Notes under the pieces: generated by a model | What the model was told of the DNA's origin: nothing | The model's database searches: none | What the model saw: the letters and a program-made list of their open reading frames with translations, nothing else | Program-made: the position numbers and the translations under genes | Source of the DNA: Colias croceus | Taxonomy: Eukaryota > Arthropoda > Insecta > Lepidoptera > Pieridae | Length of the DNA stretch: 64,000 nt | Assembly (NCBI RefSeq): GCF_905220415.1 | Contig: NC_059564.1 | Location: 5,798,501 to 5,862,500, forward strand | Reading direction: 5' to 3' | Part shown: positions 35,218 to 49,300 of the stretch, piece after piece | Position numbering within the stretch: position 1 is the stretch's first letter | Layout: every line of letters begins with the position of its first letter

Positions 35218-36123
35218 ACTTTTCTAATTTTTTGACAAGTATCAAGGATTGCCAGTTGTCAACTCTCCGTATTCTTAAATAAATAAAAATTTAATTAAAT
35301 TATTTTTAATAATTATCTGCATCTTATCATATTTATCATTCCGATTAATTAATATTCTATAGAATCTTATTTTTCCCTTCTAATAATTCCCTTAAAGTAA
35401 TTAATAATATTGACTATGATATAAATTTTTATATATGGTAAACTCTGATAAAACCGCGTTCATTGAATGTAAAAATGTTTTAGTAGGTATGTAGTTTAGT
35501 GGTAGTTTAGATCATTAATGATTTAGGAAAAATGTTAAACCTATTTTTTATTTCAATTCTTGACACAGATCAAGTAATTCTAATAAATTATTGTTTAAAT
35601 TCACTGAGTTCAAGTCAAATAATATCAGTCAATGATTTAAAATAATTGAGTTAAAATTATAGAGCGACGCCTTTATTACATACTTGAAAAACAATTTAAA
35701 GGCTATAGTTCAGGATACATCGCCCATTTTTGCAAGTGACTACTATCAAGCTGATTTTCCGTTTGTAGCTTTATTTTGATGAGACACCCAATAATTTTGT
35801 GTACGAAACTCTCGATTGTGGTAGCTAACAGAGATAACAAGGATAAAAATTTTTGATTTGATGGTTCTCAAATATTTATTACTAACTGAATTTTTTTTTT
35901 TGTTCAATCTCAAGATAATTACCTTTATTCGAAAAAATATTTGTCCTACAAAATCCATGGTTGGTTCAAAGAGTCCCCCTTTCCAAAGTGTATCGATAAC
36001 GAGGTCATCATAAATGATTACTAACAAGCTGATTTTTTTGTTTTCACTTAGTTAGTTAATGTTTATATAATTCAACAGACATATTGTCCTACAAATTCTG
36101 GATAAATTCATATCCTGAACTAC

Positions 36124-36778
36124 TAGGAGATACTGACACAAAATTTTGGGTCATTTGTAACCTACAGGGTCCTACAGGGGTCATATTTAAGCAATGACAA
36201 AAAGAAAAATCATGGTCAGAACGCTGGTACCGGGAGACTAGTCGCGTGGGCGTTAGTCGAAATTGTCGGATAATTAATTACGAGTGTCAAACGATTTGTT
36301 CCACAACAAATATTAGGATTTACCGATAGCCCATAAAAAAGAAGTAGGCGGTAGTGTCATGCCATAATTCTCCGGTGATACTTACAGCCCGTCATACCGA
36401 CGCGAATGCGTTAATTGAAAAAAAGATATTCAACCATTTGTACCAGGCTAATTTTTGCACAGTTAATCATCGTCCTGCAGCCATGTACCTACGAAAATCG
36501 CCATGCTATACTTTTCAGACAGTTCCAAATGGTCGCCATACCGCCGAAAATCAGCAATAAGTAATTATTTTTTCGCTAAACGATTAGTAGGCGGTAGTAA
36601 TTCTTTTTTATGGGCTATCGGTAAATCCTAAAATTTTTGAGGAACAAATTGTTTGAACTCGTAATTTATCCGACGAGTTCGACTAACACCTACGCTACTG
36701 GGCCGCCAGTGCCAGGTTCTGAACATCATTTTACTTTTTGTCATTGCGTACCGTACCCCTGTAGTATCTCCCGGCCTA
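36124..36778. mobile_element. ~655-bp TIR element, relative of 51556-51776
   Basis: The left end 'aggagatactgacacaaaat' and right end 'agtatctcccggcctag' are inverted. The inner arms 'aggatttaccgatagcccat' and the reverse form at 36600-36631 also pair. It shares 'ggtcagaacgctggtaccgg' and 'gactagtcgcgtgggcgt' with the compact element at 51.6 kb. No transposase frame. Confidence 0.65.
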
Positions 36779-37814
36779 GGTATTAATATTTTCATTTACT
36801 CAGGAATTATTAAAGAAAGATAATTATTATCCGAGTATAAGTTTATTCGGTGTACCTACTTACTACTATTAAGATAAAATTATTGCATAGTAAAATTTTT
36901 ATTACCTAAGGCAAAAAACTTTTTTTTCTTCCTGTTCTCCCAAACCATAAAGGAACATTGTTCATGTTAAGAATCGATAATAATCATAAAAGTCTAAAAA
37001 TAAAATTAGTTTTACTTTTCATTAACTCAAAAATCACTGCCCCCCTCCCCCCTTTAGGCAAGCCGTGGGTGTGGTATCTGCCTAATGAATTTTGTACCGC
37101 CACGCTCGGGCGCGCGCTCACGAGGCGTGCGAACTTATCTATTTTGATTTACGGTTCTGATTAAGCTTTTGTTTGCATTGTATTTTATGTTGCAAGCATC
37201 TGTAATTATAAAGAGGAAAGATTTGATTTTCTCTAAATCTATGGAATTTGATTTTTTTTTATATATTTTACTCATTACTTTTCGGCCGGATTTGAAAATT
37301 TATTATTTTAGCTTTGCAGAGTAGCATATTGAAAAAATATATATTATAATATTAACTACTCCTTGAACTTTGTAGTTATCAAAATATAATCTCTAAGAGT
37401 TATGATAATAAATAATAATTATAAGTATTTTCAGAATCCATGTGCCTGTTGTTGGTGTGTCTTCAGGAAATATTATCCGATCGCTGTTTGCTCGCCGGCA
37501 AACAGTTAAACAAAACAAATGCCGAATTCATCGTAAATCTTGTTTTGTCACATTTATGTCAAAAATGGCACACGTGTACACTGACTTTGTTTTTCAAATA
37601 ATAAATATTTAGTATGATTAACTGGATAGGTATTGAAGCTTACGCTTCGCCCGGGAGGCAAAAGAAAACCCGCTTAGGTATTTCCGGACTGAAACTTATC
37701 CTCTGCCCTTTCTCAGATGCAATTTGTAAAAATATCTCCGTACCAAATTTGATTTGATGATCTGTCTACTACTGATCTAATTACAGTGACAAAAAGCTTT
37801 ATTGTACCTATTAC

Positions 37815-38026
37815 TAGCTTTCCACCCGCGGCATCGCCCGCGCAGTCAAAGAAAAACCCGCATAGTTCCTGTTCCCGTGGGATTTCCTGGATAAAACATC
37901 ATATGTCCTTTCTCGGATATCAAAATATCTCTATACTAAATTTCATGCAAATTGGTTCTGTAGTTAAGGCGTGATTGAGTAACAGACAGACAGACAGAGT
38001 TACTTTCGCATTTATAATAGATATTA
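37815..38026 (+). repeat. Family A repeat copy
   Basis: It starts 'ctagctttccacccgcggca' and ends with cagacagacagaca and 'tttcgcatttataata'. Confidence 0.65.
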
Positions 38027-38367
38027 ATACTTAGTATGGATTTAAAACTTCACGAATAAATATAAATTTCATGTTTCATAGCGACAAAGTTACCGATGGA
38101 ATAGACTCATAATGAACTACTATACATACACTATAAAAAATGTGTGCGTGTACCTACACGTGTAAGAAGTGAAACTTCGTTATTTTATTTACTATAATAT
38201 GCAACTTTACAGAAATACGTCGAATCACGCGTGGTAAGGATAAGAAAAAGATGGCACGTTACGGAAAAATGTCACGCGTAACGAAAAAAATGTTACACTA
38301 GATTTTTTTCCAACCCCGATAAAGAAGTTTTACACTTCAAAAATAAATTATATAAAATATTACTTAC

Positions 38368-38550
38368 TAGTGGTCCGCCCCGGCTTCGCCCGTGGTACAT
38401 ATTTCGAAATAAAATGTAGCCTATGTCCTTTCTCGGGTATAAAAATATCTCCATACCAAATTTCATGCAAATTGGTTCAGTAGTTTAGGCGTGATTGAGT
38501 AACAGACAGACAGACAGAGTTACTTTCGCATTTATAATATTAGTATGGAT
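38368..38550 (+). repeat. Family A/C hybrid repeat
   Basis: The head is family C-like ('tccgccccggcttcgcccgt') but the body and tail are family A ('tctcgggtataaaaatatct', 'gcatttataatattagtatg'). The copy at 50098 has the same structure, so this is a genuine subfamily. Confidence 0.6.
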
Positions 38551-40355
38551 AAATTAAATATTATTATCATCGAAAAAATCAATTTTGGAAGTCGGTCAAA
38601 AATCGGTCTAAACACAACTAGCGTGGGACGGAATAAAACGCTCAAGGGTTAACACAAACACAAACAATACATTATTTGTTCGTTAGATATATTACTTCTA
38701 TTAGGTACATTTGTAACTAATTTTGTATTATTTTATATAGACCGTAATCATAAAAAGCTGTTATTTTAAATATTATTCAATGTCAGAAAATGTATAATTT
38801 ATCGTCGTGATCTATTTAATTGGTTAAAATTATAGTCGTATCTATCGTTGTTGATACTTAAGTTGTGAAGTTTGTTTATATTAACGACTTGATAGTTGTA
38901 TAGGTACCGAACTATTCCGGGATAAAACAAGTTGAGCTTTCTCCCGCGCTCAGGATAATAGTTAACTTCAAAATGCTACAGGAACCGAATTATGAATCCT
39001 TTGGTCAGGATTGAACGCTTTCTTTTATGTTTATTTGTTATAGCTAACTTTTTTTTAGATGGAACTTATTTCATGTATGGAGGTGGGCATTGGCACCCGT
39101 GTCACAGCTCAATTAAGCTTTTACGGGTGTCATTGTAATTTAAGTTTATGTTAATAACTATGTTTGTTGTACCAGTTACTAAATGTTAACTCAATCCCGG
39201 AATTTATTGCAATTAATGAAAATAGTTGAAGACCTAGAGTCAAATTGTACTATGGAATGATATTGTCGGATAAAACCGCGGCGCACAGCTAGCAATGTAG
39301 ACGATAGACTTTAAATATCGGAATGGCCATACTGAAAAGGAATAAAAACTTAATTAATCATTTGTAAAGCATCCTCGACGGTCTATAAATGGAGACTCAA
39401 TCAAACGTCTTATTGAGCTAGGCAAGCTTACCATTGACAAGCAATATTACTTGCAGGAAGAAGCCACACTATACCCTTTATAAATCAGTTTTAATTTACA
39501 ACTTATATTCATTTTATATTCTTAGAGTTCATGGGAGACACTAATTGGGTATTAAATATCTACTGGAATGTAATTTTCTTTTTTAATTTCTTCTTTCTAA
39601 TATAGATTTTCTAATATTTTTACTTTAGTACGAATGTCTATGTTTCGACAAAATAGGTAAACAAGCTTTAGATGCTTCGAGTTTATATTATTATTTATTA
39701 TTTATTAGATGATAACTAACCCTCACTTCGTAATACCACTGATCTAATACATATTTTTATTATTAACGATACTGGCAGCGCGTTCATACAAACATACTTA
39801 GTACGATATATTCAGCTTTGTATTATTTGTATAGAAGGGCAAGCTATCATAGCACAAGTTATTTTTAAGCTCATAAGGTTGTAGAAAGACAACGATTACT
39901 CAATTAGCCCCACACCTGCGCTTTGAGCGATGCGCTGCCTTTTGATAGATTTCGCAATTATCTGTATATTTAGCCGTATGTGGGCTCCGATTATGACTTT
40001 AATTTTGTTCTAAAAAATGTTTGCAATGAAATAAAAATATAAGAATATTCCACAGAAAAAAATTGGAAATATTTTACAAAAAGTTTATGATATTCGCACG
40101 CTTTTACATGATCATAATATTATGTGTTCCATCTGTATGTGTGTATGCTTATATTATGTTTGTATGTAACCAACTCCTTTAGACTCGAATTTGAACCACC
40201 TTAAACGAACTGAAACGAACCTTTAATTCAAACTTTGTACACTTATCAAGGATCGGCGACAATACATTTTGTTACTTTAGTGTGTTTATAATTTTTACTA
40301 AACTATAAATATTTTTTTGGTTGTCTATTTATTGAATTAGTAGCTATATTATGAA

Positions 40356-40526
40356 CTAGCTGTTCCCCGCGGTTTCACCCACATTGATCCGCTCCTGTCG
40401 GTCTTAGCGTGATGATATAATATAGCCTTCCTCGATATGCTATCTAACACTGAAAGAATTTTTCTAATCGGACCAGTAGTTCGCGTTCAAACAAAAAAAC
40501 TCTTCAGCTTTATATATTAGTATAGA
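40356..40526 (+). repeat. Family B repeat copy
   Basis: It runs from 'ctagctgttccccgcggttt' to 'agctttatatattagtatag', with a short internal deletion near 'ctcgatatgctatctaac'. Confidence 0.6.
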
Positions 40527-40670
40527 TGAATGAAAATAAAGAAAAGCTACGTCGTGTTCTGTTATGTAGGGCGAGCACAAACATTCGCACTTGTAGCGTT
40601 GTCGTAGCGAGGCCGCTACGAGACAACCGTAGCACCGTAGTAACTACATAATAAATTATTATTTAGTAAC

Positions 40671-40910
40671 AAGCTGTGCTCCGCAGTTTTACCCGTATTA
40701 CTTAGTAAATAGTAATTATAATATTATATAAGCGTGATGATATTATACATATAGCCGTATCACATATATTAGAGGTATTCATATTATAGTCTCTCACGAT
40801 AAATGGGCTATCAGGCACCGAAATATTTTTTCAAATCGGACCCGTAGTTCTTGAGACTAGCGCGCTTAAGCAAACGAACAAACTCTAAGCTTTGTAATTA
40901 TAGTATAGAT
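40671..40910 (+). repeat. Family B repeat copy with internal insertion
   Basis: It runs from 'agctgtgctccgcagtttta' to 'gctttgtaattatagtatag', longer than the other copies because of an AT-rich insertion. Confidence 0.55.
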
Positions 40911-41882
40911 CTATGGAAGAACAAAGCACATTACTCGCTAGTATTAGTGACGTCATTCTAACATTGAAAAACCATAATAGTTATTATAAGTATCTATAAT
41001 TTGTGTTAAAAAGTTTCTTAACGAGAATTGAAAGTACTTAATGTGCATGCTTTTTAATAAAAATTTAAAATATTACATATATGTAAGTTACGTATGTCGT
41101 AAAAACTCATTATGTAACTTAGAAGAATTATTTTTCTAAAATGTATAACATTGCATTTTATATGTACAAAACATTCGTGTTAAACTATTTGAAACTTAAA
41201 AAAATCATAATATTCTTTTCATAATATTGTTGTGTGTGTGAATTTATATCAAGTGCCAATTCCTATTTAAATGCATACAGCTCAAACACAATTTGTGTCG
41301 CAATTTATACCGGCGTCTTCACAAAATAAACTTTATAACAAAGCCAAGATTGTACTATGTAACTATATCTTAAATATATTTTAAGGATAATTTTCGTGTC
41401 TGAAAGTGCCATGAAAATGTAGTTGTCGGCAAACTCGACTTTATACATCCATACTGAGACTCATATTCAAAAGACTTCTTAACACGCTTTTATTAGCTTC
41501 ACCTGAAACTTAATATGTAATCGACTCCTTTCGACTTGATTTTGACCCACTTTAATCCGACGGATTTCATTCTAATTTTGTACACTTATCAAGGTCCGGT
41601 GACAATACAAATTATTATCCTGTTAAGGATGGCCAGGATCAAATATTTCCTGACGTAAACTAACAGACATCTTTACACACGATTTCAGCTTTAAAGGGTC
41701 AGTTTTCATTCAAGGATTGGTGACTTAACAATAATTTCATGAGTTTATCTTATTATCGACTAAACAAGTTATAAAGCACAGCTTGTCGCACGCCTGACGC
41801 AGGGCGCCGCGGCCGTTCGTATCACAACGACAGAAAATCACTTCGCGATGCAATATTTTAACTCCAAAGATTATATTTAACA

Positions 41883-42090
41883 CTAGCTCACGCCCACGAC
41901 TTTGTACGTGCATCCCCGTTTTTCCCCGTTCCCGCAAGAATTTCGGGAAATCCTTTCTTAGGGGACGCCTACGTTATGACATCTACCTGCATGCCAAATT
42001 TCAGCCCGATACGTCCAGTGGTTTGGGCTGTGCATTGATAGATCACTATATCAGTCACCTTTGAGTTTTATATACATATATATATAGATG
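41883..42090 (+). repeat. Family D 'cacgactttgtacgtgcatc' repeat
   Basis: Nearly identical to 55181-55385: 'tttcgggaaatcctttctta', 'gacatctacctgcatgccaa' and 'gtccagtggtttgggctgtg'. Confidence 0.65.
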
Positions 42091-42254
42091 AGGAAAAAAA
42101 ATAATGTTTATGAAAAATTCAAGCTAAATAACGTATTTAAAATGATAAGAATTTGTACCGTATTTCTGTAAGTAAAGAGAAAAGATTGCAGTAATAAAAG
42201 CAAAAAAAAAAAGTTATGAAAATACTGATTACTGCAACGTCTTTTGTATAAAGA

Positions 42255-42520
42255 AAGTACCTAACGGTGCGGCCGCGACGCACAAGCGGTTGTTTACGTT
42301 ATACGTGAAGGAAAATGGCAACGTCGCACGCAGCAGCTGCAAACCGCGGCGCGGCGTTGCCGCTTGTAGAATTAGTTTATTATTAAGTATACTCTTGGGT
42401 GGTAGAAAGGTTGTATTCGGTATACGGGTATATTTACGTTAGGTATGTTTTACGTGAAGCAAACCGGCAACGTCGCACGCGGCGACTTTAGACCATGGTG
42501 CGGCGTTGTCGGTTGTGTAG
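42255..42520 (+). repeat. GC-rich local direct duplication
   Basis: Two blocks (about 42295-42370 and 42455-42515) share 'ggcaacgtcgcacgc' and 'gcggcgttg(c/t)cg' in the same order, and each is internally near-inverted. They stand out from the AT-rich surroundings. Confidence 0.5.
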
Positions 42521-42960
42521 TTATTCTGTGGTGGTAGGTGGTAGGGACTAGGCCGTTACAGTTGAAACAAAATGTAATATGAATCAAATAAAATTAATAG
42601 AAAAAATAATTTATTTTAATAATAAAAATATCGAATGTTTAATTACCACAATATTATTTACTGTTCGTTTAGTACTACGAATTTAAACTTAATTAGTATA
42701 ATAATTATGTCATTATAATGATCGAGAAAGCTTTAATTTATTATTTAATTTAATAGGGACTTTTTTTAAATATTATTACATTATAAAGTACGATTCAATA
42801 AATTTGGAGAATTTTGGCTTTCCACATAATTTATAGGTAATAATATAATATTTAAGATACAAAAAAATTAGTGGGTCTGCCAAACACTGAAGGATACTAT
42901 TTGTACATTTAATTACCATTTTGGTCTGTTCAATAAAACTCCATAAATCATATTACAGCT

Positions 42961-42970
42961 TTTATTTATT
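42961..42970 (-). terminator. Candidate RYamide poly(A) signals
   Basis: Two overlapping minus-strand AATAAA motifs lie about 430 nt past the RYamide stop. The assignment is tentative. Confidence 0.35.
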
Positions 42971-43399
42971 CTTTAATATACAATATACAGTCAACAACTT
43001 AGCATACATTACCTTAATAATAAATTAATTAATTATACATTATTCTTTCGAATTTGGTGCGATTTATTGGTTTTATAAAAAATGTATCCTATTAAAAACA
43101 TGTGAGAACGGACTCTTCCTCGGCTATTAAGAAAAAATAAAAATATGTATATTATTACACATACCAAGGCAAGATTGGAAAAATCAGACCAAATTCGAAA
43201 AAGCTTACGTCAAAACCTCCAGCCCGGTTTTTACGTAAGAACAATTACACTAAAAAGTCAGTGACTAGAACGTTTCTTAAAATAAAGCTTAAAATCAATA
43301 ATTTAATACAAAATTAACTGATATAAAATACTGTTGAAGGTAGAAAATGTGGTCCAGTAGTTAATTGTTGTAACAAAATATGTTGGACTGCCTGTGAGC

Positions 43400-46300
43400 T
43401 CAAGCCGAGTTACGAAGCACTCTCCTGAAATTATAAATATAGTTTAAAAACTAAAAATACACGCTATAAACTTATTAAATTATTGTATTGTCACCGATCT
43501 TTGTTAAATTCAATCCGTCCGTATAAAGTGGGACAAAATGTAATCAATAGGTGGGTAAAATGTTTTATATTATTTAAATGAAAATAAAACCGGCACTCCC
43601 TCGCGTCGCTCGCACTCGCGCACCGAGGGTTCCGTGTAAGTCTGTTTTTTTAAGCTATTGCATAGCTTCTGTCGCGGGCCTTGAGCGCGGGCCTTGAGCG
43701 CGGGGACCGAATCGAGAAATTCCGTAACGAAAAAACCTCACGCTCCCCATTTTTTAATATTTTGTTCTGTAAATTTTTCACAATAATTATTCCTTTATCT
43801 GTGCTATAATTATAACGTTGCTTCGTATCAAATTTTAAAATTCTGTGTTCACTGGAAGTAAGTACACTGTAGGTTTTAATTCCCTTGCGAATGTCGAAAC
43901 TTGATTTCATTTACAGTATAAATGAAGTCTATACTTATATTTTGATTGCGTTGCCTTATAAGTTTGATTTTTTCACAGCTTAACGGTAGACTTGAGTATC
44001 AATATAAATTTCACCGTGATACGCCTTCTTGAGAAAACTTCTTGAGAGACAGACAGACGGATAACAAAGTGAACCTTTATAGGTTCACCCTTATGGGTTC
44101 CTTTTGAGATTCGGAACCCTAAAAAGATTTTTAAACCATTTTTGTTGATTTTAAAAATGTTGTGTTGATTTAAATACCGGAAGGAAGTTAGCGCGGAAAG
44201 TTTATTTTTTTTAATTATTAATATCTCAAAAAATTGCTCCTTAAATGCTCCATCAGAATCTGTAATTGCTCCACTTCTATAATTATTAGTTTATTTTTAA
44301 TTAATTTAAAAAAAAATCCAAATACTGAAAACTTGATTTCCCTCTAGAATGAAAAATATTCACTTTTCATAGAAAATTTTTTTGCAAAAAAATTGCTCCC
44401 GATTTGCTCTATCAATTACAAAAAAAAATATTTAATTTTGATAATTTTTACAATAATTAACTGAAAAACTATGTTTGCATAGTAAACTACTGCGCTGTGA
44501 CGTCATCTTATTATTGTCGTTGCGACGCTTATGGGCCATATTTACATGTATCAGCACTGCAGCGATATCTATTAAGACCTTAATGTTTATATTTTCTTAT
44601 TTATATTATTTACTAGATTTCCGCCCGCGGCTTCGCTCGCGCAGTCAAAGAATAGCCCGCATAGTTCCCGTTCCCGTGGGATTTCCGGGATTGCGTCATT
44701 TTCTCGAGATAGCTTATGTCCTTTCTCGGGTATCAAAATATCTCCATACCAAATTTCATGAAAATTGGGTCAGTAGTTTAGGCGTGATTGAGTAACAGAC
44801 ATACAGACAGAGTTACTTTCGCATTTATAATATTAGTATGGATATATAATATAATAAATATATAATATAATAAATATATAATATAATATATAATTATATA
44901 AAGAATTATTTTTGACAATAGGTTTTACATAAAAATTTTACTTATGACATAAATTAATTATTGAGTTTCATCTAGCAAAAGTTGAAAGAAACAGATATTA
45001 TTATGTATTTAAAATCATTCTTATTATAGGTTTATTTATAAACATTTCCCTACCCATCCCTAAACTCGCATATTACGTTTATTCATATTATTAAAACTTC
45101 AAGTAATTTTTAATTAATTTGTGTTTCAGTCGCTTGTTTCATCTTTCGGTGTCAAGTTGCTATCGTTTGCGGGAACTATGCGAGTTTTCCTTTGAAAACG
45201 CGGGCGAAGCGGCGGGCAGAAATCTATCTAGTAAATAATATAAATAAGAAAACATAATCAGTCTACAGATATCGCTGCAGTGCTGATACATGTAAATATG
45301 GCCCTTATGCGTCGCAACGACAATAATTGATGACGTCACAGCGCAGTAGTTTACTATGCAAACATAGTTTTTCAGTTAATTATTGTAAAAATTATCAAAA
45401 TTAAATAATTTTTTTTTTGTAATTGATAGAGCAAATCGGGAGCAATTTTTTTGCAAAAAAATTTTTTATGAAAAGTGAATATTTTTCATTCTATGGGGAA
45501 ATCAAGTTTCCAGTATTTGGATTTTTTAAAAAATTAATTAAAAATAAACTAATAATTATAGAAGTGGAGCAATTACAGATTCTGATGGAGCATTTAAGGA
45601 GCAATTTTTTGAGATATTAATAATTAAAAAAAATAAACTTTCCGCGCTAACTTCCTTCCGGTGTCAAAAAGTTTGGATAATTTCTATAAACATAAATTTT
45701 CACAATAACAGGAGGAATGAGATTGAGCAAAGTTCAAAGAAGGAGGTTTTCAGCAAATTCATTAATTTCTGTAAATATACCTCAGTTAAGGTCGTGATAA
45801 TAATTATATATTATGATGATAATTTTAATGAAGTAAATAGATGGTTTGCGGCAAGTATAGTGTTTGGATCTTGTACAATTATGTTAAATTTTTTTTTGGT
45901 TATTTTATAATATGTACTATACTGTACTGTATATACTATTTGTTACTTAAAATATATTCATTGGAGATGTGTGTGATGAAAGTTTTTAAGTAATTTTTTT
46001 TACGGATTTCAAATAAGATTTTTCAAAATTTCTTAGTTAATTCCATTATTATTCCTTCTAACGTATCAATGTAGAGCACAGAATATAATATTATAATTAA
46101 TACTATGAAGAGTGATCTTTTTCAAATAATAATTAATTTCATTTAAATTGTCTTAACCGAAAGAGTTAGATTTTTAGATGAAATTATTCGATCGCCGAGG
46201 TGAGGTCTACGGCGTAGCCGCGGAATGGCGTAGGACGTTGATTCGAACGCGGGTCTTACAAATAGAAAAAAAAACTATCACTTGCCGGCATCACGATAAC

Positions 46301-49300
46301 TTCTTTTATTATTTTTTTTTCAGATAAGCATGTATAGTTAAATAAGTTCTCGTGTAAAATTACACACAAGGTCACCCTATCGCACATGAGTAAAGAAACA
46401 GAGACGGCACGTGCGCTTCATAATACTACAGATTACTAAATATGTAGTTACTATACATATAAGCGCGTCGACCGCTTAAACTACTGCAATCATACGCACG
46501 TATGCCATATACTAGCCTATACTACTTGCTCTGTGACGTATGCGTGTTAGAGCTAGCGCGCAAGAGCAACTATTGTCTCCGCAACTATTTTGTCTCTCCC
46601 ACCTATGGGCTAGCATGAAAGTGTGCGCACGTAGCGACGCAACTCCCCATAGAGTTGATAGGAGAGACAAAATAGTTGCCGAGGCAAAAGTTGCTCTTGC
46701 GTAAACGTCACGAGCCGCAACTGTCAAATGTGCCCGTGTGCGGTCGCTCGAGTTGAAAAATGCAGGGCTGGCACAACGAACGCGCATTTACGAAATTGTT
46801 TGAAGTGATCCAAATTTTACCACAACTGTAAACTTAATATGCCATATGATTGCTTCTGAATTATTATTTAAAACGACATTCACAAAATTTATTTATATGT
46901 CGCAATGATACATTTATATGTACTGAGTTTAGTAGTAGGTATGTGTTGTGCTGTCCCTGATAAAATATTACTGTTTATTTAATTATTTTTTGTCAACTCT
47001 ACTAAAACAGGTAAGAATTTTGCACGCCTCTTACACACTTTTCAACTGTTCGTATTCTTTCTCTCATGGTTTTGGGTGCGTGTGCTGCCCACGAGCCTGC
47101 TCAGTCGCGGGACTCACCTCTTGTAAGCGTGGTGCGGCGCGCAGTCGCACAGCTCGCGCTTCCAGCGCTCCAGGTCGCTGAGCGGCGCTGGCGCGCGCTT
47201 GCCGTACCGACTGCCCATGAAGAACCTGACCACAATAATGCCACTCAAACACACTCGATTATTGAAAATGTGACAGAGAGAAAAGTACAATGACACCACA
47301 TCGCGAAATAATGGCTCTAATGAAAACGCGCACAACGCATTGTGACAATCAGAAACACCACATCGCGAAATTCGTGTTTAATGTCTCCAATGAAAACGCT
47401 TACGATGTTTTGTTTAGAAACAGTAAATTATTCGAATGCATTTATAATTTATATACTGTGAATGATCTAGAAATAAGTACTGAGACACTTAAATAATAAC
47501 AAAATATCATCTACAACAGAAAATAAAAATAAATACAATAAACAAAAATTATGCTCTACTGTATGTGTGACGTCATTATACCTATTTGTCGTTTCATCCT
47601 CCGAGTCGCCTTCCCAGCGACGCATCCTGCACAATGCACACACACATATTTACAAATATATCATACTAATACAGAAAGTGTGTGGTTGGTTACTCTTACT
47701 TCAAAATTTGGATGAAATTTTACAGGATTATAGGTAGGTTATTACTCGATTTTGCAGGCGGGTTCGTCCGCGGGTGAAACCGCGCTGCACAACATCTAAC
47801 AAGTAAATTATAAGATTTACCTTACCAAATTCAAATTAAAATTCATTTATTAATTGTTAAGGTAAACGCAGGTATTAACGACCCCTCTAAGGCAATTTCA
47901 AAATCAACCATATTTTTTAAGTATACTGGTTCTTCTAAAGATTTATAATTTCATTTTATATGCTAGTGTTATGTATAAAAAATGTATTTATTGAAGCAAA
48001 TACATTCTAATAAAGGATTATCTTGTAAAAAATAATTTACAATGTGACTTAGTCGATTGTTGCTATTACCGACCCATAAAAACGGCTGTGAAGCTATTAA
48101 CGATTTTTATGCAGCTATTCCCGATCGTATGTGAGAGGAAGCCTTTTTCCAGCAATGGAATGTATAGAAGCTAGTGATGATGATGATTACCGATCTTAAT
48201 AAAATGAAATAAAAATGCAAATATATTCGTATTTTTAATTGTAGTTATTTTTAATAAAACAAATGAGTACTTTTTAGTAATGAACTAAATAATTATAAAC
48301 TTTTAAATTAATCAACATAATACTATTAATATATGTACATATATTAAATTAAGGATTTCAAACTCTAGGATATTTCGTTATGCTATTTGATTGATTGCTT
48401 CGGCGAGTTGTGTTTTACTGAATACTTTTCGCCGCTTTCGTGGCTCCATATTTCTGGAAAAAATATACCTAATTATATGTTTTATGTTAATTTAACCTAA
48501 AAACCTAAAAATATAATTTTTTTAATTTTTTAAATTTAACCTAAAAATATAATTTTTAATAGGCACCTATTATGTCATAAAAGTAATAAAAATATATTTG
48601 CACGCTCAATTACGAGCAGAATGTTTAAGGAGCAATATTATCTGTATATACAAACATCTTTATTCTACATTCTGCAAATAAAGCAATTTGAATTTGAATT
48701 TGTAGATGAGAAACTAAACAATCTATATTCGATCGGTAATAGCTTCCTATAGTTGCTATTGCCGACCCACATGGGTCGGTATTAAAGTATGTAAGTATAA
48801 ACCTAAATTGTATTACCGACCCATAAAAAAATGGTTATTTTAATTCATTTGATCATCAGACTATAAAATAGATTATAATTGATTAATGTCATACAAAATA
48901 TGAACAAATGCATATTGTTTAAACAAAAAAAAAACAATGATTTACTTCTGTAACTATTCGATAGGGATCCTCGAAAATATCATAACTTTGTATAAATTGA
49001 CAACGCTAAAAGACACAATACTAGACAAAAAAGTTTAGTCGCTAATAGATTTTTATGAAGACTCATAGCTTAGATTTAAACTGGTCCATAAAACCACTTG
49101 TGTTAGTGTGATATAATAACATAAAAGAAAATAAAACAAAAAGTTACGTTGCTGCCATTGCCGACTTACGGGTCGTTGATACCTGCCGCGGCTTAAACTG
49201 GTGAAGCTAACACCGTCCCATTTTAATTTTAAGTTTTATCGTTTCAAATTACTTTTTATTAATAAAATGTTGTAAGAAATGAAAAGTTGACACTTAAATA

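Larger units (their letters stand above)
35218..42960. other. Gene-free spacer between RpS21 and RYamide
   Basis: No exons or RNA genes were recognised on either strand. The region is AT-rich with TIR elements and tail repeats (listed separately) and one local GC-rich duplication near 42.25-42.52 kb. Short frames are incidental. Confidence 0.5.
44177..45661. mobile_element. 1.49-kb foldback element with ~490-bp inverted arms
   Basis: The left arm (44177 to about 44672) starts ccggaaggaagttagcgcgg. The right arm (about 45168-45661) is its reverse complement with few differences, ending ccgcgctaacttccttccgg. The inner parts of both arms carry family A repeat sequence in inverted orientation, with an AT-rich centre. 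No clear flanking duplication and no transposase. It lies in the last RYamide intron. Confidence 0.75.

Noticed and set aside
42901..43100. Plus-strand poly(A)/gene end near 42930
   Set aside because: A + strand AATAAA is present but no + strand coding exon lies upstream.
46512..46787. 91-aa minus-strand frame
   Set aside because: It lies across the inverted repeats of a MITE; no protein features.
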